Below are positions 7,944 through 16,912 of a stretch of DNA of 64,000 nucleotides, in pieces. The translations under genes and the position numbers were made by a program. The stretch's first letter is position 1. Every line of letters starts with the position of its first letter. Below the pieces are notes generated by a model, which ran no database searches, was not told the origin of the DNA, and was given only the letters and a program-made list of their open reading frames with translations. The DNA comes from Corynebacterium minutissimum. GTDB taxonomy: Bacteria; Actinomycetota; Actinomycetes; Mycobacteriales; Mycobacteriaceae. Where the stretch lies: contig NZ_JSEF01000005.1 in NCBI RefSeq assembly GCF_000805675.1, positions 114,562 through 178,561 on the forward strand, in the 5' to 3' direction.

Positions 7944-8783
7944 CTATCCCTTGTTGCGGAAGACGAAGATGGAGGAGAAATCTTGGTCGCCGTGGCCCAT
8001 GGCCTGCTGCTCCTCAAAGCGCTGAATGACGGCGGCGAGGGCTGGGAGTGGCTTGTTGGCGGTCATCTCCATGAGCTTGGCGTCCTTGCACAGGGCGTCC
8101 ACGGTGAAGTCGCCTGGAGTGGTGTTGCGCTCGCCGGTGATGAACGGGCCCTTCATGTTCTTCATGAAGGCGAGGCCGGTGATGTCGAGCATTTCGAGGA
8201 TGACCTCAGAATCAAGGCCTTCGGACTCGCCGAGCTGAAGAGCCTCGAGCAGACCTTCCGCAGTAACGGCGAGGGCCAGGTTGGCCAGGAGTTTGCCAAT
8301 CGCTGCGGTGGCGGCGGATTCGACGCCGATGAGCTTGTTCTCGTCGGCCCAGAGCTCGGCAATGGTCATGGCGAGCTCGCGGCGATCGTCGTCAGGCGTG
8401 CCCACATAGACGCCGAGCTTTCCCTCCCGCGCCGGGCCTAGCGAACCGACGACGGGCGCGTGGACATATGAGTCGACCGCGGCGGCGAATTCACGGGCGG
8501 CATCGGGGGAGATGGTCGTGGTGTCGATCCAGGTCACGCCCTTCGGGATGAGGTTGGCGTCAATGACCTGTTCACGGATGTCATCGGGCCCAAAGAGCGA
8601 GGTGATGATGACCTCTGCGTCCTCCACGGCGGCGGTGGGGGAATCGGCGAGGGTAGCGCCGGCGTCGACCAGCGGCTGCGCGCGCTCGGCGGTGCGGTTC
8701 CACACGGTGAGCTCATGGTGGTCGAGGAGGTGTCGGGCGAGCTCGGTGCCCATGCGGCCAGTACCAAGGAATGCAATCTTCAT
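7944..8783 (-). CDS. NAD(P)-dependent oxidoreductase, 3-hydroxyisobutyrate dehydrogenase family
   Basis: A 279-residue beta-hydroxyacid dehydrogenase-like protein. The Rossmann motif IAFLGTGRMG is at residues 3-12, the segment HAPVVGSLGPAREGKL (substrate loop of the family) lies near residue 115 and the catalytic lysine is probably in AAIGKLLANL. The long C-terminal helical domain matches the family, which includes hydroxyisobutyrate, tartronate semialdehyde and imine reductases; the substrate cannot be told. I use ATG 8783, because the Rossmann strand starts directly there; an upstream ATG (8828) would add 15 unlike residues. It is divergent from the riboswitch-controlled gene. Confidence 0.82.
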   Translation of the reverse strand: MKIAFLGTGRMGTELARHLLDHHELTVWNRTAERAQPLVDAGATLADSPTAAVEDAEVIITSLFGPDDIREQVIDANLIPKGVTWIDTTTISPDAAREFAAAVDSYVHAPVVGSLGPAREGKLGVYVGTPDDDRRELAMTIAELWADENKLIGVESAATAAIGKLLANLALAVTAEGLLEALQLGESEGLDSEVILEMLDITGLAFMKNMKGPFITGERNTTPGDFTVDALCKDAKLMEMTANKPLPALAAVIQRFEEQQAMGHGDQDFSSIFVFRNKG

Positions 8784-8835
8784 GCCGCCCAGTGTGCCAT
8801 CATTGTGGGCAGGCTCGCCGCGATTCATGCGAGCC

Positions 8836-8875
8836 CCGGACGAGGGAGCCGTACCCGGTGACGCGACAAGACGGC
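8836..8875 (+). ncRNA. Guanidine-III riboswitch (ykkC-III)
   Basis: The sequence follows the known guanidine-III aptamer closely: CCGGACGAGG at 8836-8845, GCCGTACCCGGT at 8848-8859 and GACAAGACGGC at 8865-8875, the conserved blocks of the Thermobifida fusca RNA. GCCGT (8848-8852) can pair with ACGGC (8871-8875). Immediately downstream, GCCAG (8874-8878) and CTGGC (8885-8889) form a hairpin holding the AAAGGG ribosome binding site in its loop. Because it shares bases 8874-8875 with the aptamer, ligand binding should free the site: a translational ON switch for the SMR-type exporter gene that follows. Confidence 0.88.
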
Positions 8876-8890
8876 CAGAAAGGGCTGGCT

Positions 8891-9082
8891 ATGTCGTGGT
8901 TCGTGTTGATTTTCTCCGGTGCCTTTGAGGCTGTGTGGGCAGCAGCGCTGGATAAGTCGGAGGGCTTTAGCCGCCTGTGGCCCTCAGTGATCTTTTTCGT
9001 TGCCTGCGCCATTTCCATGGGTGGGCTGGGCTGGGCCATGAAGTCCATCCCCGTGGGTTCTACTGGGGTACACCCCAGCTAA
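8891..9082 (+). pseudogene. gdx: Truncated guanidinium exporter, SMR family (Gdx/SugE)
   Basis: A 63-residue product with GAAAGGG six bases before the ATG. Residues 1-56 are a good SMR guanidinium exporter: MSWFVLIFSGAFEAVWA with the essential Glu13, then GFSRLWPSV and WAMKSIPVG. The family is about 105 residues, and the normal continuation (TAYAVWTGIGA and two more helices) is absent: after PVGS the frame runs into GVHPS and stops. No matching C-terminal half is visible in the following 2 kb. The break coincides with the edge of an AT-richer insert, so the gene was probably cut by an insertion or deletion. A two-helix stub is unlikely to transport. Confidence 0.8.
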
Positions 9083-9132
9083 ACACCTCAACCAGTTGAA
9101 CAAATGATGAACAACAATAAGAAGGAAGAACC

Positions 9133-10566
9133 ATGACAAACGCCGTTATCGTTGGAGCAGGCCCTAATGGTTTAGCAGCGGCCCTTTTCCTCGCCGATCA
9201 CGATATTGAGGTGACAATACTTGAAGCTAATTCTTCTATTGGAGGCGGTGCACGATCCGGGGAATACACGCTCCCCAGACTGACACATGACCACTGTTCA
9301 GCGTTTCATCCTTTCGGTGTCGGATCAAGTTTTTGGAAAGAGGTAGAACTAGAGAAGTACGGTTTAGAATGGGCATGGTCTGAAGTTGACTGCGCTCACC
9401 CTCTGGATGATGGACGGGCTGGGATCCTGTATAGGTCTCTAGACAAAACTGTCGAACATCTGGGAGTCGACGGAGACATCTGGAGAAAGATAGTCGGGAG
9501 CAACGTAAGGAACTTCGACCTCCTGACGGAGGACATTTTCCGCCCACTTCTTCATATTCCTCAACACCCGGTCACTCTTGCCAAGTTCGCCCCATATGCT
9601 TCTCTGCCAGCCTCAACACTTATGCGCATGTTTAAAACCGAAGCGGGCAAAGCATTGTTTGGGGGAATCGCAGCCCACGCTTTTACCTCTCTCGACCGAC
9701 CGCTAACTGCATCGCTCGGAATAATGCTCGCTGCTGCAGCCCACCAGTGGGGTTGGCCGGTAGCGAAAGGAGGATCTGGCGCAATTGTAGCGGCTCTAGA
9801 AAAAGCTCTCACCCAAAAGAACGTAACGATCCACACTAACAGTCCCGTTATTTCGAAAAGGGATATTCCAACCGCAGATCTTGTTCTTCTAGATCTTTCT
9901 CCCCAACAGATCCTCTCCTTATATGGAGATGAGATGCCATCAAGAATTAAAAAGCAATACTCAAATTTTAGATCTGGATCTTCCGCTTTCAAAGTTGACT
10001 ATGCAATCAGCGGAGACATCCCTTGGAAAAATTCACATTGTAGACGTGCAGGCACTGTCCACCTTGGTGGCAATGCCAAAGAAACACTACTTTCCGAATC
10101 TTTAAGAGCTAAAGGAAAGATGCCTTCACGACCGTTCGTCCTTGTCGGACAGCAATATATGGCAGATCCTGCACGCAGCAATGGAAATCTAAATCCAATT
10201 TACGCATATGCGCATGTGCCTAAAGGATACTCAGGAGACGCTACAGGGCTAGTCACTGAACAAATAGAAAGATTTGCTCCAGGGTTCCGTGATCAAATTG
10301 TTATGAGCAAAAGTATTAACCCGCAGCAAATGGAATCGTCCAATAGGAACTTCCACAATGGGGACATTATTGGTGGAGAAAACGACGGACTACAGCTGGT
10401 ATTTCGCCCTAGGATGACCACGAATCCATATTGGGTTGGTGTACAAGGTGTCTATATCTGTTCACATTCCTCTCCACCAGGGGCTGGAGTTCACGGACTA
10501 TGTGGAAAAAATGCCGCAACTGCGGCCTTTCGGGATCTCCAAAAAAGGATCCACATGTTGTGGTGA
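9133..10566 (+). CDS. FAD-dependent oxidoreductase, phytoene desaturase-like (foreign-looking)
   Basis: A 477-residue flavoprotein. The N-terminal dinucleotide fold AVIVGAGPNGLAAAL, then EANSSIGGGARS, and the closing segment GAGVHGLCGKNAA fit the phytoene desaturase/PYROXD2-like group. The exact substrate is unknown; no carotenoid or other pathway genes flank it. Base use differs sharply from the neighbours, with many AGA, CTA and ATA codons, so the gene was probably acquired. A good AAGGAAG precedes the ATG. It begins 50 bases after the break in gdx and ends next to a decayed serine recombinase, so it is likely cargo of a mobile element. Confidence 0.75.
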   Translation: MTNAVIVGAGPNGLAAALFLADHDIEVTILEANSSIGGGARSGEYTLPRLTHDHCSAFHPFGVGSSFWKEVELEKYGLEWAWSEVDCAHPLDDGRAGILYRSLDKTVEHLGVDGDIWRKIVGSNVRNFDLLTEDIFRPLLHIPQHPVTLAKFAPYASLPASTLMRMFKTEAGKALFGGIAAHAFTSLDRPLTASLGIMLAAAAHQWGWPVAKGGSGAIVAALEKALTQKNVTIHTNSPVISKRDIPTADLVLLDLSPQQILSLYGDEMPSRIKKQYSNFRSGSSAFKVDYAISGDIPWKNSHCRRAGTVHLGGNAKETLLSESLRAKGKMPSRPFVLVGQQYMADPARSNGNLNPIYAYAHVPKGYSGDATGLVTEQIERFAPGFRDQIVMSKSINPQQMESSNRNFHNGDIIGGENDGLQLVFRPRMTTNPYWVGVQGVYICSHSSPPGAGVHGLCGKNAATAAFRDLQKRIHMLW

Positions 10567-11118
10567 CCCGCTGAACCCGTCGTTTTCTACCTCACCCCGC
10601 TACGCACCCCGAAACCGGAAGAGCCGGTTTGACCCTCTTTGAGAGACTTCACGGACACCTCACGTGCGGTGAGGTCATCGACTAGGCGGTGGAGGTCGAT
10701 AAGGGAGCGTGCCAGTCTGTCCATGCTTGTGATGGTGAGTTGGTCACCAGGGCGCAGGTAGTTGAGTGTCCCGTCGAGGCCGGGGCGGTGCGTGGAGGAG
10801 TCACTAGCAGTGTCGGTGAAGCAGCGAAAGACTTTTTCTTTTTCAATGCCGCTATTTGTCGCTCTAGGTTTTGGTCTTTGGAGCCCAGTTTAGGTAGGTA
10901 TTTCGGCGCGACAAGGGTAATACGCTAAGAATGGTCGCTGCTTCAGAAGGACCTAGTTCTCGCTGCAATAGTTTCATGAGTGCCCCTTGATAGCTGAGAG
11001 TACCGGCAGGAGGGGGCTTGATGCGCGAAGATCTCAAACACGCACCGCGTATCGAATACGAAGTCCCACCGAGCTTTTGGGCTTCAGAATGCCCGATAAG
11101 TCAGGAGGGCGAGTGGGG
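10567..11118. other. Mobile-element scar between the FAD oxidoreductase and the export operon
   Basis: This 550-base stretch holds no intact gene that I can support. It contains the serine recombinase remnant listed separately. On the minus strand, 10977 to 10864 is a 37-codon ORF after AAGGGG (start MKLLQRELGPSEAA), possibly another recombinase or transposase fragment. On the plus strand, 11021 to 11118 is an open stretch beginning MREDLKHAPRIEYEV that I do not recognise. Base composition becomes host-like again at the end of the ABC permease gene (11119). Confidence 0.6.
10587..10888 (-). pseudogene. Decayed serine recombinase (resolvase) fragment
   Basis: Reading from 10888 downwards, one frame gives GSKDQNLERQIAALKK, the helix-1 region of resolvases. 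The frame then slips within the A/G-rich run at 10832-10844, and a second frame gives VFRCFTDTAS, then RPGLDGTLNYLRPGD, then SMDRLARSLIDLHRLVDDL and KSLKEGQTGSSGF before a stop at 10587. These are consecutive parts of the catalytic domain of a Tn3-type resolvase or invertase. The start with the catalytic serine and the C-terminal DNA-binding part are missing. So it is broken by a frameshift and truncated at both ends. Confidence 0.82.
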
Positions 11119-12414
11119 TTATTCGTAGCGCAGCGCCTCAATCGGGTCCAGCTTCGCGGCCTTGCCCGCGGGGTAGTAGCCGAAGAAGAGGCCAATAGCC
11201 AGCGAGAAGAGCAGCGAGAGGATGACTGCCCAGAGCGGTGGTGCCACGAGTGAGCCGATGGCGGCCGCGCCCGCCATGCCGGCGGCGGTGCCGATGGCGA
11301 TGCCGATGAGACCACCGATGAGGCAGACGACGATGGCCTCCGTGATGAACTGGATGCGGATATCGCGGCGGCGTGCACCAAGCGCCTTGCGGATGCCAAT
11401 CTCGCGGGTGCGCTCCGTGACGGTGATAAGCATAATGTTCATCACGCCGATGCCGCCGACGAGCAGTGAGATACCGCCGATGGCCGCGAGAACCAAGCTC
11501 ATCGTGGTGAAGATCTGGTTGAGGGACGCGAGGTCATCGCTGAAGTCGGTCACCTTCACCATGTAGTCGGGGTTGTCCTTGTAGTAGCTATCGAAGACGC
11601 GCTGCAGGTTGCTAGCCACCGCGGCCTTGTCCAAGTCCGGGTTGCCGCGAACGGTGACTTGGTTGAAGGCGGTGCCGGCACCGGGGGAATCGGAAAGCTC
11701 GGCCTCAAGTGGGTAAGGAACGAAGGCAGTTTGGCTGGGGCCGCCGCCCACCAGAGGTCCGGTCTGAGGCTCTTCAAAGACGCCGATGACGGCCAGCTCA
11801 ATCGGGGAGGCCTCGTGGGGTTCGAAGCTTACGTATTGGCCAATGGCGTCTTCAGGAGCGCCGAAAAGCTTGGTGGCGGTTTCTTTATCCAGCATGGTTA
11901 CTGACCGGCTGGAATCGATATCGTCTTCGCTGAGGAAGCGCCCGGCCACGATGGAATAGGATGAGCCCGAGACATAGTCTGGGTTAGTGGGGCGGACAAG
12001 GAGGTTGGCAGTTTTCTCCTGTTCGTCGCCTTCGGCGACGAACGCGCCGGAATAGGAGTTGTACTCGCCGATATTGATGCCGGCGATCTGTTCCCCCATG
12101 ATCTCTTTGGCACGGTCCAGCATGTCTGGGGTGAGCATGGAGGACTCGTCGTCGACGAAACCACCGCCCATGAAGGGGTCATCTGCCTCTTCCTCTTCGC
12201 CTTCCTCCGGGCGCTCTTTGACCTGGACGGTGAAGTTATTGGCGCCCACCTTGTCCAAGTCCTTTTGCACGGAGGCCTGCAAGGAATGGCCCAGCGTGAC
12301 GATGGCGATGACCGCGGCGATGCCGATGATGACACCCAACAGCGTCAGTGCCGAGCGCATCTTGTTGGTGCGCAGGCTAGTCAGCGCCATCTTGGTTGAT
12401 TCAGCGAAATTCAT
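11119..12414 (-). CDS. ABC export permease, MacB/FtsX type
   Basis: A 431-residue protein of the MacB permease plan: one transmembrane helix near residues 20-45 (SALTLLGVIIGIAAVIAIV), a large extracytoplasmic domain of about 220 residues, then three helices in the FtsX domain (about 305-425). The motif TERTREIGIRKALGARRRDI before the second half is diagnostic. It is the third gene of an operon with its ATPase and adaptor, each joined by a four-base overlap. MacB-like systems export peptides, lipids or drugs without rotary transport through the membrane; the substrate is unknown. Confidence 0.88.
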   Translation of the reverse strand: MNFAESTKMALTSLRTNKMRSALTLLGVIIGIAAVIAIVTLGHSLQASVQKDLDKVGANNFTVQVKERPEEGEEEEADDPFMGGGFVDDESSMLTPDMLDRAKEIMGEQIAGINIGEYNSYSGAFVAEGDEQEKTANLLVRPTNPDYVSGSSYSIVAGRFLSEDDIDSSRSVTMLDKETATKLFGAPEDAIGQYVSFEPHEASPIELAVIGVFEEPQTGPLVGGGPSQTAFVPYPLEAELSDSPGAGTAFNQVTVRGNPDLDKAAVASNLQRVFDSYYKDNPDYMVKVTDFSDDLASLNQIFTTMSLVLAAIGGISLLVGGIGVMNIMLITVTERTREIGIRKALGARRRDIRIQFITEAIVVCLIGGLIGIAIGTAAGMAGAAAIGSLVAPPLWAVILSLLFSLAIGLFFGYYPAGKAAKLDPIEALRYE

Positions 12415-13085
12415 GACAGAACACCGTCCTTCATCGTGACGATGCGGCTACATTCCTCGGCCAGCTCTGGGTTGTGGGTAATGAACAAGATGGTCTTTCC
12501 GTGTGTGCGGTGCAGTTCGTGGAACAAGTCCATGACCATACGTCCCGTCTGCGAATCCAGTGCGCCGGTGGGCTCGTCTGCCAGCAGAATATCCGGCTGG
12601 TTGGCCAGGGCGCGGGCTACAGCCACGCGCTGCTTTTGACCACCAGAAAGCTCGTTGGGCAGGTGGTTCATGCGGTCGCTCATGCCGACCATCTCCAGGA
12701 GGTTCTGTGCCCGCTGGGTGCGCTCGTGGGTGGAAACCCCGGCATAAACCATGGGCATCTCCACGTTCTTCAGCGCGGACATACGGCCGATCAGGTTGAA
12801 ATTCTGGAAGATGAAACCGATTTTTTGGCCGCGGAAGGAGGCCAGTTTGTCGTCGCCAAGCGCCAGCGCATCCACGCCCGCCAGCTGGTACTCGCCGGCG
12901 GTGGGGCGGTCGAGCAGGCCGATGATGTTCATGAGCGTGGACTTACCGGAACCGGACTGGCCCACCACGGCCACGAACTCGCCTTCGTCCACCGAGAAAT
13001 CTAGGCCGGGGATGACGGTCAACTCGCTGTCGAGGCCCTCGTTGAAGCGTTTGACAATGCCCCGCATCTCAATGAGGCGGCTCAT
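12411..13085 (-). CDS. ABC export ATPase, MacB/LolD type
   Basis: A 224-residue cassette with Walker A GQSGSGKST near residue 42, signature LSGGQKQRVAVARAL, Walker B ILLADEPTGALD and a switch histidine in FITHNPELAE. The sequence resembles the LolD/MacB ATPase group that partners FtsX-type permeases. It lies between the adaptor and the permease with four-base overlaps on both sides, so the three are one operon. It is full length and shows no missing motif. Confidence 0.9.
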   Translation of the reverse strand: MSRLIEMRGIVKRFNEGLDSELTVIPGLDFSVDEGEFVAVVGQSGSGKSTLMNIIGLLDRPTAGEYQLAGVDALALGDDKLASFRGQKIGFIFQNFNLIGRMSALKNVEMPMVYAGVSTHERTQRAQNLLEMVGMSDRMNHLPNELSGGQKQRVAVARALANQPDILLADEPTGALDSQTGRMVMDLFHELHRTHGKTILFITHNPELAEECSRIVTMKDGVLS

Positions 13086-14689
13086 GCGTTCTCATCCGCG
13101 CCGGCGACGGTGGCTGCCTGGCCGACCATGTCCTTGTACATATCGGCCTGGGTGATGACGGTATCGCCTTCCTTCACACCGGAGGCGATAGCGGCGGCGA
13201 AGGCGGACTCGGTAGCTACGGTGACCGTGCGGGCGTGGATTTCGCCATTCTCCACAACGAGTACGGACTTTTTTCCGTGGTCCTCAAAAATGGCGGACAG
13301 CGGCACGGTGATGGCGTTCTTGTTCTGTTCCGTGATGATCTTGGCCTTCGTTGTGGAACCTAGGCGCAGGCCCTCGCGGTTACCTTCGACGCGGATGTCC
13401 ACAGGGAATTCAGGCTTGGAGGAGCCTCCGCCACCACCGCCGCTGGAGGACCCTGCGCCGGATTCAGCGGACATGGGCTGCTCAGCGGTGGGGGAGATGA
13501 AGGTGACCTTTCCCTTGTATTCCTTGCCGGGGCTCGACGGCGTGGTGAACGTGACTTCGTCGCCGACCTTGATCTGGGCGATGTCGCCTTCCTTGACCGT
13601 GGACTTCACCAGGAGTGTGGAATCATCCGCCACGGTGAGGATGGGGCCTTCGGCGGGCATGCCGGCCTGACCATTGACGGCGGTGATGACACCGGCCAAC
13701 GGGGAGCGCAAATCGGCCTGGGACAGCCTGTATTCAAGAGGCCCATTTTCCTTGGCGTTGCTGGCGCTTGCCGACGTCGCCGTTTCCACCGCATGATTCA
13801 CCGCTTGGGATTGGGCGGCGATTTGCTGTTCGATGGCCAGGTTGCTGGCCTGCAGTGCACGTTCGGCATCCGACACCGCCTGGTAGGACGCCGAGGTGGC
13901 GCGCTGCTGCTCGCCGAGCTCGCGGTCGATGCCACGGAGGACGCGGTTGTAGGAATCTTCGGTGTCCTTGAGCTGGCGCTCGGCTTCTGACACGGCCTCG
14001 TCAGAGTCGAGGTAGCTCAAGATGGCACTGGCGGTCTGAACGCCAGAGGGGTCTTCGGCGGCGGTGCCAATGGAGGCGAGCGCTGCCTGGAAGGACGTGG
14101 ACTCGGCGTCCCGCACTCCGGTGCGTGCTTGGTCGACGGCAGCGCGGGCCTCCGCAACTTCGGGGCGGTCGCCCTTGGTGGCGAGGGCTTCATCGAGCTT
14201 TTTCTGCGCTTCGGCGTACTCGGTCTGAGCCGAATTGACGGCGGACTGGGCGCTGTTGACCTCAGGGTTGAGGCCTTGGTCGAGGGAGTCTTGCAGTTGG
14301 CGCAGCTGCAGCTGGGCGTCCTCGATCTGGTGGACGGATTCCAGTTTGCTTGCCTCTTGTGCTGTGCGCTGGGCTTCGAGCTCGCGCTCGGTGTCGGTGG
14401 TGTCCATCCGTCCAAGCAGTTGCTGGGAGTCGACGCGGTCGCCGACCTTGGCGTCGAGGGACTGGATAGGTCCGGTGAGCGAGGTGGTCAGGGAAAGCTC
14501 GCGCTCAGCAGCCACCGTGCCGGTTGCGGACACGGAGCTGATGAGGTCCTCTTTGGCTGCCGTGGTGACGTCGGCGGCAGTCAACTGGATATCAGAGGAA
14601 CCACTGGTGAGCGCGTAATAGCCACCACCGCCGGCGAGGAGAACCGCCGCGAGGGCTCCTGCTGTGATGCCGAGAGCTTTCTTGTTCAT
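13082..14689 (-). CDS. HlyD/MacA-like adaptor protein of the export operon
   Basis: A 535-residue membrane-anchored adaptor. One N-terminal helix (residues 7-28) is followed by a lipoyl-like strand region, a long coiled coil of about 200 residues (roughly 100-310, rich in Ala, Gln, Glu and Arg), a second half-lipoyl with VVxxGQAGMPAEGP-like sequence, a beta-barrel and a Ser/Gly-rich linker near residue 420. In Gram-negatives such proteins bridge to an outer-membrane channel. Here the coiled coil may span the periplasm-like space below the mycolate layer. First gene of the operon; about 140 bases separate it from the lipoprotein gene. Confidence 0.85.
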   Translation of the reverse strand: MNKKALGITAGALAAVLLAGGGGYYALTSGSSDIQLTAADVTTAAKEDLISSVSATGTVAAERELSLTTSLTGPIQSLDAKVGDRVDSQQLLGRMDTTDTERELEAQRTAQEASKLESVHQIEDAQLQLRQLQDSLDQGLNPEVNSAQSAVNSAQTEYAEAQKKLDEALATKGDRPEVAEARAAVDQARTGVRDAESTSFQAALASIGTAAEDPSGVQTASAILSYLDSDEAVSEAERQLKDTEDSYNRVLRGIDRELGEQQRATSASYQAVSDAERALQASNLAIEQQIAAQSQAVNHAVETATSASASNAKENGPLEYRLSQADLRSPLAGVITAVNGQAGMPAEGPILTVADDSTLLVKSTVKEGDIAQIKVGDEVTFTTPSSPGKEYKGKVTFISPTAEQPMSAESGAGSSSGGGGGGSSKPEFPVDIRVEGNREGLRLGSTTKAKIITEQNKNAITVPLSAIFEDHGKKSVLVVENGEIHARTVTVATESAFAAAIASGVKEGDTVITQADMYKDMVGQAATVAGADENA

Positions 14690-14831
14690 GAATTCCTAAC
14701 CTTTACGCCGTGAATAAGACTGGATTCAGGTTAACTCTAGAAAGCGCCCCTTGTCATGCCTGGAGGGGGAATATCGGAGGTAGATCAGGGTATACCCCTA
14801 GAGGTTTGTGGGTTATGCGGTGTAGTGGCGT

Positions 14832-15338
14832 TTAGAAAGGTACGTCGATGTAAACATCCTCTGCCTTGGGCAGAGGCGGCAGCTTGGGGAGCTGGTCGAG
14901 ACCATCCTGAACTTCTGGCGGGAACGGGATAGAGGTCGGTACGCGTGGAGGTTCCGGGAGTTCTAGTTTGGGCTTGTGGCGCTGCGGTGGCGCGGGACGC
15001 GGAGCCGGTGCATGAACGGTGACGGTGGCTACCTGTGGCGAAGGCACGTGGGTAGGCGAAGGTGCTGCGGCTGGTGTCTCGACTAGCGGCTCGGCTGCTG
15101 GCGGTGCGGGTTGCTTCTCGACGTCATCAGGCGTTGGCGCTACGGAAGTGGTGTCGCCGAAGCGTGTGACGGGTTGGGGCGCAGCACCCGGCTGCCAAGA
15201 ATCTGTGGCAATTCCAGCGACCGGTGAATGGGAGGTTGTGGACGTCGGCTGGGCTGGCTCAGTGGATTCCGTTTGCGCCGTAGCGCAGGAAGCGAGTGGA
15301 AGGCAGGCAAGAATTATGAGAATGCGGCGCGTGGCCAT
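14832..15338 (-). CDS. Proline-rich lipoprotein, function unknown
   Basis: A 168-residue protein with a clear lipoprotein signal: MATRRILIILACLPLASC, so cleavage and lipidation should occur at Cys18. The mature part is low in complexity, rich in Pro, Thr, Ala and Val, with repeated short Pro-Pro segments, and ends in IDVPF. There is no recognisable domain. Such proteins in corynebacteria usually tether to the outer face of the membrane. It is read in the same direction as the export operon but separated by about 140 bases, so co-function is not implied. Confidence 0.75.
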   Translation of the reverse strand: MATRRILIILACLPLASCATAQTESTEPAQPTSTTSHSPVAGIATDSWQPGAAPQPVTRFGDTTSVAPTPDDVEKQPAPPAAEPLVETPAAAPSPTHVPSPQVATVTVHAPAPRPAPPQRHKPKLELPEPPRVPTSIPFPPEVQDGLDQLPKLPPLPKAEDVYIDVPF

Positions 15339-15517
15339 GTGGATCCCCCTCGGTGTAAGGCTCGCCCGCAGCGCACCCCCTGTGCGAAGGGCGAGTCATA
15401 AGAATGTGGTTGTGCTGCCAGCATAGCGGTACTGGGGCAACGCTGCAGGATGAGAACAGGACGACGTCTGGATGAAGCGTCTGGGTAGGAGGATAACTAC
15501 TGGCAGGGACTCAAACT

Positions 15518-15544
15518 TTTGTATAGGGCTAAAACCGATACAAT
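15518..15544 (+). promoter_or_regulatory. hemL promoter, predicted leaderless start
   Basis: TACAAT at 15539-15544 is a near-consensus -10 box; TTTGTA at 15518-15523 is a weak -35 candidate with short spacing. The hexamer ends seven bases before the preferred hemL ATG at 15552, so transcription should begin at the start codon itself. Confidence 0.6.
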
Positions 15545-15551
15545 GTGGGCT

Positions 15552-16880
15552 ATGCCTAACTCTAGCCAGCAGAATTCCTCCCAGAATACGACTCAGTCCG
15601 CCCAGTGGTTTGACCGCGCCACCAAGGTCACCCCGGGCGGTGTGAATTCCCCGGTCCGTGCCTTCGGCTCCGTGGGCGGCCAAGCCCGCGTTATCGCCCG
15701 CGGCGAGGGGTCCCGTTTGTGGGATATCGATGGCAACGAATACGTCGACTTGGTGAGCTCCTATGGCCCGATGATTCACGGCAATGCTCACCCCGCCATC
15801 GTGGAGGCAGTGCAGAAGGCGGCTGCCGATGGCCTTTCCTTCGGCGCCCCGACCGAGGGCGAGACGCTGCTGGCGGAGCGCATCGTGGAGCGCACTGCCG
15901 CTGAGCAGGTGCGCCTGGTCAACTCCGGTACTGAGGCAACGATGTCCGCTGTGCGCCTTGCCCGCGGGTTTACTGGCCGCGCGAAGGTTCTCAAGTTTGA
16001 AGGGTGCTACCACGGTCACGTGGATGCGCTGTTGGCGTCGGCAGGCTCCGGCGTGGCGACCTTTGCGCTGCCGGATTCCCCGGGCGTGACTGGAGCCTCG
16101 GCTGCTGACACCATCGTCGTCCCGTACAACGATCTCGATGCCGTGCGCGACGCTTTCGCCGCGCATCCAGGGGAGATTGCCTGCATCATCGCCGAGGCAG
16201 CTGCTGGCAACATGGGCACGGTTGCACCGCAAGAGGGCTTTAATGCGGCACTCAAGGAGATCGCGCATGCCGACGGCGCCCTGCTTATTCTCGATGAAGT
16301 CATGACCGGCTTCCGCACCTCCCACAAGGGCTGGTTCGGCGTCGATGGCGTGGCTGGTGACTTGGTGACCTTCGGCAAGGTGGTCTCTGGTGGCTTGCCT
16401 GCCGCTGCCTTCGGCGGCCGCGCTGATGTCATGGCATCGCTGGCACCGGCAGGCCCCGTCTACCAGGCAGGAACCCTTTCCGGAAACCCGGTCGCCATGG
16501 CCTCCGGCCTGGCGTCTTTGGAGTTGGCCGACGAAGAGCTCTACCCGCGCCTGCAGGCCAATGCTGACCGCCTCACCGGCCTGATAACGGCGGCACTCGA
16601 TGCCGCCGGCGTGGCGCACCACATTCAGCGAGCAGAGTCGATGTTCTCCATTCGCTTTGCGGAGGGCCAAGGCCACAACTTCGCCGACATGCAGGCGGCC
16701 GATACTTGGCGTTTCGCACCTTTCTTCCACGCTCTGCTGGAGGGCGGTGTCTACGTTCCGCCGTCAGCGTTCGAGACGTGGTTTGTGTCCGATGCGCTGA
16801 TGGACAATGATTTTGAGGTAATCGAGGCCGCGTTGAAGCCTGCCGCCCAGGCCGCCGCTAGCGCGCAGCGCCCGCAGTAA
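15552..16880 (+). CDS. hemL: Glutamate-1-semialdehyde 2,1-aminomutase
   Basis: Converts glutamate-1-semialdehyde to 5-aminolevulinate, the last step of the C5 route into haem. It is a 442-residue PLP enzyme; the phosphate-binding [15 protein letters not shown], the Asp in [12 protein letters not shown] and the Schiff-base lysine (Lys276, TFGKVVSGG) are in place. A longer reading from 15519 would add eleven residues that overlap the -10 box, so I start at 15552. It is monocistronic or the first gene of a short run with the phosphatase-like gene 32 bases downstream. Confidence 0.95.
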   Translation: MPNSSQQNSSQNTTQSAQWFDRATKVTPGGVNSPVRAFGSVGGQARVIARGEGSRLWDIDGNEYVDLVSSYGPMIHGNAHPAIVEAVQKAAADGLSFGAPTEGETLLAERIVERTAAEQVRLVNSGTEATMSAVRLARGFTGRAKVLKFEGCYHGHVDALLASAGSGVATFALPDSPGVTGASAADTIVVPYNDLDAVRDAFAAHPGEIACIIAEAAAGNMGTVAPQEGFNAALKEIAHADGALLILDEVMTGFRTSHKGWFGVDGVAGDLVTFGKVVSGGLPAAAFGGRADVMASLAPAGPVYQAGTLSGNPVAMASGLASLELADEELYPRLQANADRLTGLITAALDAAGVAHHIQRAESMFSIRFAEGQGHNFADMQAADTWRFAPFFHALLEGGVYVPPSAFETWFVSDALMDNDFEVIEAALKPAAQAAASAQRPQ

Positions 16881-16912
16881 ATCAACCACTACGAGGGGAT
16901 ACCACCAGGCTT

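Noticed and set aside
15396..16730. 444-codon frame antisense to hemL
   Set aside because: hemL on the opposite strand has all its catalytic motifs; the antisense product has no recognisable domain.
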